64,000 nucleotides of DNA, taken from contig CABQNT010000003.1 in NCBI GenBank assembly GCA_902465605.1, positions 1 through 64,000 on the forward strand, in the 5' to 3' direction. Numbering within the stretch: the stretch's first letter is position 1; every line of letters starts with the position of its first letter. The notes beneath the pieces were generated by a model that ran no database searches, had not been told where the DNA came from, and saw only the letters and a program-made list of their open reading frames with translations. Source of the DNA: Prevotella sp902465605 (GTDB lineage Bacteria > Bacteroidota > Bacteroidia > Bacteroidales > Bacteroidaceae). This document shows, one piece after another, positions 1-6,714 of this stretch. Position numbers and translations under genes: made by a program.

Positions 1-206
1 AATCATTTTATAAAACTCTTGTTTGGTGTTGAAAACTTGAGTTTTTCACTTCCAACCTGGAGCGCAAAGTGCCGAAGCGTTCTCGTATATTCATTTTTCA
101 TTATTTTGGACTACAAATATAATAAAAGGCAGAGAATCTATCCCTGTCTTTATGCTTAATTATTTAGGACCAGATTGATTATCAGGCAGTTATTCTGACA
201 ACTCCC
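1..206. repeat. Dispersed ~235-bp repeat, copy 1 (cut by window edge)
   Basis: First of three related copies, the others at about 740-974 and 1539-1772. All share the blocks tttggtgttgaaaacttgag, caaaagg/aaaaggcagagaa and gacaactccc. The copy begins inside the element, so its left end lies outside the window. Its right end overlaps the last codons of the lipoprotein gene ending at 190. A plus-strand frame is open in copies 1 and 2 but hits a stop in copy 3, so I do not treat the repeat as coding. Confidence 0.85.
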
Positions 207-696
207 AATCTGGAGCATTATCTAATTTGTTAATAGAACTTGGCACAAAGATGTCGTATCCAGTCAAGTCGTCTTTAACATATTTATATTTATTTTTTTC
301 CATCAAATAAATAATAGTCCATTTACTATTTATATTATGTTCGTTATATAAAACTATATTTTCTATTCCATCAGCATAATGGATTTTTTTACAATATTTT
401 GATAATAAAAATTTAACTCCATATCTATTATATTCATTTAAAACAAGAGAATCTACCATGAACACTGATTTTAAAATATATCTATTCTTCTTGTTAGTTT
501 TTACAATTCGTTCATAAACATAAAGAGAATCTTTATCTCTAATAATGGTAAGAGAAATATCAATTATACTTTTTTGTGATAAATTGAAATTGTAGCTAAC
601 GATAGTGCTATCTCCCTTATATTTATTTTTTTTTGTGTAATTTGGTCTACAACTACACACAAAAAAAATAAATAGGATTATTGTAATATATTTCAT
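190..696 (-). CDS. Small secreted lipoprotein, function unknown
   Basis: 168 aa. The N-terminus is a hydrophobic signal segment ending in a lipobox-like VCSC with Cys16 as the likely lipidated residue, so the product should sit in the outer or inner membrane facing the periplasm. The mature part is rich in Lys, Asn, Ile and Tyr and matches no family I recognise. The gene is very AT-rich compared with the housekeeping genes to the right. It lies between two copies of the ~235-bp repeat, and its start ATG overlaps the stop of a 15-codon reading frame (740-693) that begins at the repeat edge. This arrangement suggests a mobile cassette; an immunity or accessory lipoprotein is possible but not shown. 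Confidence 0.7.
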   Translation of the reverse strand: MKYITIILFIFFVCSCRPNYTKKNKYKGDSTIVSYNFNLSQKSIIDISLTIIRDKDSLYVYERIVKTNKKNRYILKSVFMVDSLVLNEYNRYGVKFLLSKYCKKIHYADGIENIVLYNEHNINSKWTIIYLMEKNKYKYVKDDLTGYDIFVPSSINKLDNAPDWELSE

Positions 697-739
697 TTTT
701 TCTTTTTCTTTGAAATATATAAATTATAATTGCCCATCA

Positions 740-974
740 TAGAGTCAACCAGCAAGTGCAAAATTAGTCAATCCTTTTATAAAACTCTTGTTTGGTGTTG
801 AAAACTTGAGTTTTTCACTTCCAATCTGGAGTGCAAAGTGGCGATGCGTTCTCGTATATTCATTTTTCATTGTTTTGGACTACAAATATAACAAAAGGCA
901 GAGAATTTATTCCTGCCTCTACGCTTATATTGAAAAGACTTTTGAAAATCAGGTGATTGTTTTGACAACTCCCG
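740..974. repeat. Dispersed ~235-bp repeat, copy 2
   Basis: Runs from tagagtcaacc to gacaactcccg. It contains the same blocks as copies 1 and 3 in the same order and orientation, with divergence in the right third. A short inverted repeat, GGCAG...CTGCC, lies near 898-918. It separates two minus-strand lipoprotein genes. Confidence 0.88.
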
Positions 975-989
975 TTTTGAATCATTATA

Positions 990-1346
990 CTACTCGCAGG
1001 ACTCATCTATACCCACAAACCTTCCCATCTTAAAATTAAAACTAATAAAACAGGTGTCCCTGTTAGCATTTGGAATAAAGTCTCCTCCCATGCGTTCAAT
1101 ATATATCAGTTTGTCTGTAAAAAGTGTAGTTTCTCGACAGTTAGGCTTTCCAAAAACACATATGAATTTAGAGGAGCATTCTCTATATAAAGAATGCTCC
1201 TTGATTATTTTTTCAGCAAGTTCTTTACTCCTTAAATTCAAAGTCCCAATACTATCTTTTGTCCAATCTTCGTTTTCTTGATAGGATGTATGGCAAGTGC
1301 ACGACAAAATCGCAGTTAGGCATAATACATATATAGCAACTTTCAT
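990..1346 (-). CDS. Small secreted lipoprotein, function unknown
   Basis: 118 aa with an N-terminal hydrophobic stretch and the lipobox-like LSC, with Cys16 the likely lipid attachment site. The mature domain has several Cys residues (near CHTSY, YRECSSKF, GKPNCRE, DTCF and the C-terminal ESCE), compatible with disulfides in the periplasm. I do not recognise the family. The gene starts 2 nt after the stop of an orphan C-terminal coding fragment (1349-1546), which implies translational coupling. A perfect 10-bp hairpin (1173-1182 with 1191-1200) lies inside the coding sequence. The gene sits between repeat copies 2 and 3. Confidence 0.65.
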   Translation of the reverse strand: MKVAIYVLCLTAILSCTCHTSYQENEDWTKDSIGTLNLRSKELAEKIIKEHSLYRECSSKFICVFGKPNCRETTLFTDKLIYIERMGGDFIPNANRDTCFISFNFKMGRFVGIDESCE

Positions 1347-1348
1347 AG

Positions 1349-1546
1349 TTATGGTTTCTCTAATCCAAAAAATTGTTTAACAACATTCTTCCAAGTCCTT
1401 TCTGATGAGTCATGATTAAATATTATATTGGTTGCCTTTCCAATTCTTCCAGAAGTTCTTCCTCGATCCCAAGAAGCCTTATCTAAGATTTTTTTGATGT
1501 CCCCATTCGTCCATCTCCTTATTGACGGATTTACGCGTAGAGTCAA
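1349..1546 (-). pseudogene. Orphan C-terminal coding fragment, possible toxin tip
   Basis: Open frame of 65 codons. It has no ATG (the first usable start is TTG), begins at the edge of repeat copy 3 and ends 2 nt before the next lipoprotein gene. The peptide is basic, with motifs WDRGRTSGRIGKATN and WKNVVKQFFG. It reads like the end of a larger protein whose front is missing. A short C-terminal fragment followed at once by an intact small lipoprotein gene, behind a repeat, resembles the orphan toxin-immunity cassettes of polymorphic toxin loci. I infer that role from layout only. Confidence 0.45.
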
Positions 1547-1772
1547 CCAGCAAGTGCAAAATTAGTCAATCATTTTATAAAACTCTTGTTTGGTGTTGAA
1601 AACTTGAGTTTTTCACTTCCAATCTGGACGTAAAGTGCCGAAGCGTTCTCGTAAGTTCATTTTTCTTTGTTCTGGGTTACAAAAATGGCAAAAGACAGAG
1701 AAGCTATCCCTGCCTTTGTGCATATTTTTTATAACCAAATTGATTATCAGGCAGTTATTCTGACAACTCCCG
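1539..1772. repeat. Dispersed ~235-bp repeat, copy 3
   Basis: Same element as copies 1 and 2, from tagagtcaacc to gacaactcccg. The block tgattatcaggcagttattc near the right end is shared exactly with copy 1, so copies 1 and 3 are closer to each other there than to copy 2. No open reading frame is conserved through all three copies. Confidence 0.88.
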
Positions 1773-1848
1773 TTTGTAGCATTACCCGAAATTTGTTATA
1801 TTTTAGAACTCTGTTATTCAAAGATATTCTGAATTTGTCGAATTCACG

Positions 1849-2295
1849 TTAATTAGAATAGTCATCTATCTGAAATAATATCCAAGAACGCTTATCTGTT
1901 TTGAATAAATATTTCATATATATTCCCGAATCATAGCCCTTTAAGATAACAGTATGCGTCATTGTATCAACCTTTAACATTATTTTTTGCCCATCTATTA
2001 TAGAATCGTTGAATTTTGTATATATCCAATCACTCTTGCTGATATGCAGAATCGAGTCTGTCTCTTCATAATCATAACCTTCATATATAATTTTCAACGG
2101 AAACAAAATGTGTTGCCGTTGAAAACATGAGTCTGAGGCGAACTTTTTGAAAAAATCATAAAAAGTCGTTTTTCCTGTCACATTTTTTTTTAGTGATATC
2201 ACAGCCCTATCCTTTAAAACTTGCTTTTTATTATTTGGTTGTGCACAGCTTATTAAACAGAGAAAAACAAATAGTATGTAAGTAAACTTATTCAT
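1849..2295 (-). CDS. DUF4348-like lipoprotein
   Basis: 148 aa. The signal peptide ends in LISC, so Cys17 is the likely lipidation site. The mature part contains FYDFFKKFASDSCFQ followed by an FPL segment and repeated short beta-type stretches, which resembles the DUF4348 lipoproteins of Bacteroidales; their function is not known. It is the most upstream gene of the small-lipoprotein cassette array on the minus strand and has repeat copy 3 downstream. No repeat copy is seen on its upstream side. Family assignment is from motif memory only. Confidence 0.6.
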   Translation of the reverse strand: MNKFTYILFVFLCLISCAQPNNKKQVLKDRAVISLKKNVTGKTTFYDFFKKFASDSCFQRQHILFPLKIIYEGYDYEETDSILHISKSDWIYTKFNDSIIDGQKIMLKVDTMTHTVILKGYDSGIYMKYLFKTDKRSWILFQIDDYSN

Positions 2296-2759
2296 AATAT
2301 ATGATAACTACTCGTTGGCGGAATTAATTTAAGTTGATAAACATGAGTAAAAAGTTGTACACGTCGTTAACTTTTTAGTTACTTAGTGGTACAAAATCTA
2401 TTAGGTTATAAAATCATTGTTATGCACAACCTCATGGCAAAGTTCAAAAAAATACTTGAAATCTGCAAGCAATATACTGGAAATCAAGCCAGCGGGAAGA
2501 GAAAAGTTCCTCAACGGATAAAGCGTATGAAGTAAACAGGACAATAAACGCAAACAATCGAATTCGCTTCGCCCGATTCGTTGTTAAAAACAAACGCCCA
2601 TGATTGTTTTTGCCAACAAACTCCCTGTTTAGTTGAAAGAGTTGTGCCGATGAACGGATGTTCTTTCTGCTTTGTTTCCTAATAAATCTTAAATCAGAAG
2701 AACTTCCGCAACTTTTAATTATATTTGTACATCCAACAAACAATCAAACAAATGGAATT
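2296..2759. other. Intergenic region without a convincing gene
   Basis: 464 bp between the divergent lipoprotein gene and lemA. A 99-codon minus-strand frame exists at 2444-2743, but it has no signal, no family resemblance and crosses the lemA promoter, so I leave it out. An imperfect inverted repeat around 2556-2587 (aacaatcg with cgattcgttgtt) is the only structure seen apart from the promoter. Confidence 0.5.
2720..2727 (+). promoter_or_regulatory. Candidate -7 box for lemA
   Basis: TATATTTG fits the Bacteroidota -7 consensus TANNTTTG and lies 32 nt before the lemA ATG. No clear TTG is seen at -33. Confidence 0.5.
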
Positions 2760-3323
2760 ATGGTAACAGGAATTGTGATTTTGGTAGTCATCGTGCTACT
2801 GGTGCTGGGATGCATCGGCATCTATAACAACTTGGTGAGATTGCGCAACAATCGTGAGAATGCGTTCGCCAATATCGACGTACAACTTAAACAGCGTGCC
2901 GACTTGATACCTCAGTTGATTGGGGCCGTGAAAGGTTACGCCGACCACGAGAAGCAGGTGCTGCAGCGCATCACCGAGGCCCGCGCCATGGGCATGGGTG
3001 CTACGACCATCAACGAGAAGATGAAGGCCGACAGCGCACTGACACAAGCTTTGGCGGGTCTGCGCGTGTCTTTGGAGGCTTATCCCGAACTCAAGGCCAA
3101 CCAGAACTTCATGCAGCTGCAGAACGAGATTGCCGACATCGAGAACAAACTCTCTGCCGTGCGCCGTTACTTCAACACGGCAACGCGCGAGCTGAACAAC
3201 GCCGTGCAAACATTCCCTTCCAACCTTTTTGCCAACATGTTTGGCTTTAAGCGCGAACCCATGTACGAGATAGCTCCCGAACAGCGCGCTGAGGTTGAAA
3301 AGGCGCCGGAGGTGAAGTTTTAA
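2760..3323 (+). CDS. lemA: LemA family membrane protein
   Basis: 187 aa from the ATG at 2760; the longer open frame upstream is discarded because the promoter lies in it. One N-terminal transmembrane segment (about residues 2-20) is followed by YNNLVRLRNN and RADLIPQLI, the conserved start of the LemA domain, then helical segments typical of the family. The protein is expected to be anchored in the inner membrane with its helical domain on the periplasmic side. LemA genes commonly sit beside an M48 protease gene, and here an HtpX-like gene follows on the same strand, about 200 bp away across a fold-back element. The molecular role of LemA is poorly known. Confidence 0.93.
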   Translation: MVTGIVILVVIVLLVLGCIGIYNNLVRLRNNRENAFANIDVQLKQRADLIPQLIGAVKGYADHEKQVLQRITEARAMGMGATTINEKMKADSALTQALAGLRVSLEAYPELKANQNFMQLQNEIADIENKLSAVRRYFNTATRELNNAVQTFPSNLFANMFGFKREPMYEIAPEQRAEVEKAPEVKF

Positions 3324-3514
3324 GGGCGGTTCTATAAATTACCACCGTAAAGTTTTTTATGTCAGTCTTTTTACGTTTTGTCATCTTGTGGCCTCTTTTT
3401 GGTTCAATTTACTTGTTCGTTCAGTCGTATAGCTCGCTATACTCCTTCACTCACAAACAAATTGACCACAAAAATAGTCTCACAATCTGTCAAAGCTAAT
3501 TTATAGAACCGTCC
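3324..3514. repeat. Fold-back (MITE-like) element between lemA and the protease
   Basis: Terminal inverted repeats at 3324-3341 and 3497-3514 match at 17 of 18 positions (core cggttctataaatta). The centre holds GTATAGC/GCTATAC at about 3429-3444. The sequence between shows weaker complementarity, for example tttttggttcaattt against aaattgaccacaaaaa. The whole unit of about 190 bp could fold as one long imperfect hairpin. It has no coding capacity. Confidence 0.75.
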
Positions 3515-3521
3515 TTAAAGC

Positions 3522-4526
3522 ATGAAATACGTAGGCATCCAAACGCAGATACGCCGCAACAACATCATGAGTGCGTTGTTGTTGCTGGCGTTTCCTGTTA
3601 TCATCCTGGCGATGATTTGGACTTTTCTGGCGCTGCTCAACTACTTAGGCGGGGGCTATTACGACGCGAACGGCGAAATGGTACACACCCTCAACGTCGA
3701 GGAGGTGAACGCTTATTTCGTCCAGGCCATTCCTTGGGTACTTATCGTGGTGGGCATTTGGTTTGTCATCGCTTATTTCTCCAACGTGTCGATGATACAG
3801 CATGCCACTGGTGCCCGTCCGCTCACGCGGCGCGAGAACCCGCGCGTCTACAACATTGTGGAGAACCTTTGTATGACTTGCGGCATGGACATGCCCAAGA
3901 TTAACGTGGTAGACGATTCGCAGTTGAACGCCTTCGCCAGCGGCATCAATGCCAAAACCTACACCGTGACGCTTACCACGGGCATCATCAACCGCCTCAG
4001 CGACGAGGAACTCACCGGCGTGGTGGCTCACGAGCTTACCCACATTCGAAACAAGGACACGCGCCTGCTCGTGGTGAGCATTATCTTCGTGGGCATCGTC
4101 GCCACGGTTATGTACATGGTGGTGCGCATGTTGTACTACGCGATGTGGATGGGGGGCAGCTCGCGCAGTAGCAAAAGCGAGAAGGGTGTCGGCCTGTCGT
4201 TCCTGGTCATCCTCTTTGTGGGATTGATTTGTTGCGCCATCGCCTACTTCTTCACAATCGTCACCCGCTTCGCTATTTCTCGCAAACGCGAATACATGGC
4301 AGATGCCGGTGGGGCAGAGTTGTGTGGCAACCCCATGGCACTGGCCAATGCTTTGCGTAAGCTGTCGCAAGACCCAGGACTGGATGATGTCAAACAGCAA
4401 GACGTGGCCCAGCTCTTCATCGTGCAGCCAGATGCGATGTCATCGGGCCTGATGGGATTTATGAACTCGCTCTTCTCCACGCATCCCGACACGAAGAAGC
4501 GCATCGCCATCCTCGAACAGTTCTGA
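3522..4526 (+). CDS. M48 family zinc metalloprotease, HtpX-like
   Basis: 334 aa. Two transmembrane segments lie near residues 17-42 and 70-88. The zinc motif HELTH is at residues 170-174, a second pair of hydrophobic segments follows (about 184-205 and 224-247), and SRKREYMADAGGA should supply the third zinc ligand. This is the order expected for inner-membrane M48B proteases, which degrade damaged membrane proteins. It follows lemA on the same strand, a common pairing. The ATG at 3522 lies right after the fold-back element. A later start at the second Met (residue 16) is possible. Confidence 0.92.
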   Translation: MKYVGIQTQIRRNNIMSALLLLAFPVIILAMIWTFLALLNYLGGGYYDANGEMVHTLNVEEVNAYFVQAIPWVLIVVGIWFVIAYFSNVSMIQHATGARPLTRRENPRVYNIVENLCMTCGMDMPKINVVDDSQLNAFASGINAKTYTVTLTTGIINRLSDEELTGVVAHELTHIRNKDTRLLVVSIIFVGIVATVMYMVVRMLYYAMWMGGSSRSSKSEKGVGLSFLVILFVGLICCAIAYFFTIVTRFAISRKREYMADAGGAELCGNPMALANALRKLSQDPGLDDVKQQDVAQLFIVQPDAMSSGLMGFMNSLFSTHPDTKKRIAILEQF

Positions 4527-4602
4527 TGACCATCGGCGGCTGGTTTGTCGCTTCCACGTGACAAGGCCATGCGAGAACCTACTCTCAGAGTAGTGGTTGT
4601 TG

Positions 4603-5922
4603 TTAAAAGCTGTACTTCAGTTTAACCCACGCCTCGCTGTTTTTGCCATACATCTTGAACATTCCTCTGTCGGCATGAAAATAGTCGTATCCGATAGTGA
4701 TTGCTGTTTGATCGTTGAGTGAATAGGTGGTGGACAGGCGATTGAAGATGCCACCGTTTGTTACATCAACGTAGGCAAAGGTAGAAAGTTTTAGCGTGTT
4801 TTGCAGCAGTTCTTTGGCGAGCCGTGCCGTGGCTATCCCTGCATGGCGATAGATAGGCAGTCTTTCGAGATTGCCCGATGTGTATTTGTGGCAATATTGC
4901 AGGCTTGCATTCCAGTCGTTGCCAGGGTACCAATCAATGCCGATGAGGGCATTGAGTGCATTGCGGCATTCCACTTCGCATCCCATTGCAGCATTTTGCG
5001 CCTCGTCGATGTATTTGGCTACCTCTGCTCGAATGACGAATTGCCCGATGGGTAACGAACAGTCGGCTCCTAACATTGTCATGCGGTGATAGCGTCCATC
5101 GATGTGTAGTGACTTTCCGTCGGTTGTCATTCCCATACGAAGGGCTGGCAACTTGTTCCACGTCCGCAGGGCACTCACAGAGAAATCCACACCGCTTAGG
5201 TTGACGGTGATGCGTCCACCATATTCCATGTTCTTCAACCGCTTTTCTGGTTTTCCGCTTTCTAAGTCTATGGAATAGGGGAGGGAGGTGTTCGGCAACC
5301 GCATTGCCCACGGATTGCGCAGATCGGTAGGTATCACAGCGAAGTTAGTTACAGGGTTGCACACCGCTTCTGCTGTAATGGCTCCCAAGGTGTATTTGGC
5401 ACGTAAGCCATTCACAGGCATACGTATGTCGTCATAGTCTTGAGCGAGAAATTCGGTGTAGTCGATGGGCGACACACAATCGGTAAGGCGCAGTGCGTCT
5501 GCCACTCCCCATATCACGATTTGCCGTCCCACACGCAGGTCGAGGTTGCCTTTGGTATATGACAGATACGCCTCACGCAGTTCTATGCCTGTGCGGTCTT
5601 TCAGTATTCCGTTGTAAATAGCGTTCAGCGAGACAAAGAGAGCTGTCGCTCCTTTTTCGAGTCTCACTTCGCCCCTTGCCCGAGTTCTCGACGCCATCCA
5701 GTCGGCATTCCCCGTTGTTCGGAGTGCGTGATAGGTGTCAAGAAATCCCTTCACCCGAATTTGTAATGCGTCATCGCTGTCTTTGTCATACATCTCCTGA
5801 AGTGTCTCTTCGGGTACTGTTTCAAGACTGTCAATTGTTGCTGTTGGCGTTTCTACTTGGGCTGATGCCTGTGCCGAGAACATCGGCACAAGCAAGAGAG
5901 TGGATAGTTGTATCAGGTTCAT
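4603..5922 (-). CDS. Outer-membrane beta-barrel protein of an RND export operon
   Basis: 439 aa when started at the ATG at 5922, directly before a hydrophobic signal peptide ending ASA. A longer frame upstream runs into the preceding gene and is rejected. After a short acidic linker the protein is built of alternating beta-type segments (for example RTRARGEVRLEKG, NLDLRVGRQIVIWG) and ends in a terminal Phe (LKYSF), as outer-membrane barrels do. It resembles the DUF1302/alginate-export-like barrels that accompany RND and LolA-like genes. It is the last gene of a three-gene operon, 1 nt after the LolA-like gene, and probably serves the same export route. The substrate is unknown. Confidence 0.8.
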   Translation of the reverse strand: MNLIQLSTLLLVPMFSAQASAQVETPTATIDSLETVPEETLQEMYDKDSDDALQIRVKGFLDTYHALRTTGNADWMASRTRARGEVRLEKGATALFVSLNAIYNGILKDRTGIELREAYLSYTKGNLDLRVGRQIVIWGVADALRLTDCVSPIDYTEFLAQDYDDIRMPVNGLRAKYTLGAITAEAVCNPVTNFAVIPTDLRNPWAMRLPNTSLPYSIDLESGKPEKRLKNMEYGGRITVNLSGVDFSVSALRTWNKLPALRMGMTTDGKSLHIDGRYHRMTMLGADCSLPIGQFVIRAEVAKYIDEAQNAAMGCEVECRNALNALIGIDWYPGNDWNASLQYCHKYTSGNLERLPIYRHAGIATARLAKELLQNTLKLSTFAYVDVTNGGIFNRLSTTYSLNDQTAITIGYDYFHADRGMFKMYGKNSEAWVKLKYSF

Positions 5923-5923
5923 T

Positions 5924-6703
5924 TTAGAGCCCTTTCTCCAATTTGGAAACGGTGAAGAGGTTGGGCGCCACCTTGACATTGAATCGCTGGTTGTCCATGC
6001 GAATGATGGTCTTGTGCCCCGTCTGCACATTTTCCATTTGCATGAGGTGCATCGTCCAGAATCCCTGTACTTTATCGATGTTGGAGATAGAGAGTCGGCG
6101 GTGTAGCTTATTCAGTTTGTCGTAGTATTCTGCCTTGACAGCCATCAAACAGTCCTGTCTTATCCACGTTACTCGACGTGTATAGATTTCGTCTTTGTCA
6201 TTGGGAATCGACTGCACCACCCAGCATCTATGTCCGGCTAAGTTTTCTTCTCGCAGGAGCTGGTGTTTTTCCTCGTCCACATTGCGCATACTCATGTCGT
6301 TGTAGGTAAAGTCGCTACCCATGAAGTAGTCGGTTTTCGACGACTTACCGCTGATGCGTCTTGTCTTTTTCATGGCCGGCAGATAGAGCCACTTGTCGTC
6401 CACCTTGCGTGGATTGTCGTAGTCCCAGGTGAGGAATCCTGTTCCCTTCACATCTCCGGGATAAGTGAAGAACATAATTTTCTTTGTGTCCTTGCCCACG
6501 TCCATAGCCCATGACTCGAGCTTTCTGATGCGTTTGTGTCCACTTCGTTGAATGAGCGTCATCTCTACGGTAGCGTAGCGTGTGTCGCCATCAGGTCGGT
6601 TCTTTACTTTTTGCATAATATCTCTACCAGACAGTCCTGCTGCCTGTGCGCTACCAATTGCCAACAGGGCGATGAGCAGCAATGTAAAATTTCTTGTTTT
6701 CAT
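5924..6703 (-). CDS. Outer membrane lipoprotein-sorting (LolA-like) protein
   Basis: 259 aa with an N-terminal signal peptide (cut near QAAG). It matches the LolA-like family encoded beside MMPL/RND exporters: the segment GRDIMQKVKNRPDGD at the mature N-terminus, the motif GTGFLTWDYDNP, then KKTRRISGKSSKTDYFMGSD and a C-terminal FTVSKLEKGL. The fold is a half-open barrel that binds lipid-like ligands in the periplasm. It lies 11 nt after the RND gene and 1 nt before the barrel gene, so the three are probably translated together and pass a hydrophobic substrate from inner to outer membrane. Confidence 0.88.
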   Translation of the reverse strand: MKTRNFTLLLIALLAIGSAQAAGLSGRDIMQKVKNRPDGDTRYATVEMTLIQRSGHKRIRKLESWAMDVGKDTKKIMFFTYPGDVKGTGFLTWDYDNPRKVDDKWLYLPAMKKTRRISGKSSKTDYFMGSDFTYNDMSMRNVDEEKHQLLREENLAGHRCWVVQSIPNDKDEIYTRRVTWIRQDCLMAVKAEYYDKLNKLHRRLSISNIDKVQGFWTMHLMQMENVQTGHKTIIRMDNQRFNVKVAPNLFTVSKLEKGL

Positions 6704-6714
6704 TCTTTTTAGGT

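Noticed and set aside
788..1033. 81-codon plus-strand frame through repeat copy 2
   Set aside because: The frame is partly open in copy 1 but broken by a stop in copy 3, so the repeat is not conserved as coding.
1173..1200. Hairpin inside a lipoprotein gene read as a terminator
   Set aside because: It lies within an open coding frame with no T-run; the palindrome merely codes similar residues on both strands.
2444..2743. 99-codon minus-strand frame ahead of lemA
   Set aside because: It spans the lemA promoter and shows no protein-like features.
3645..4400. 251-codon open frame opposite the M48 protease
   Set aside because: Shadow of the HELTH protease gene; no family features.
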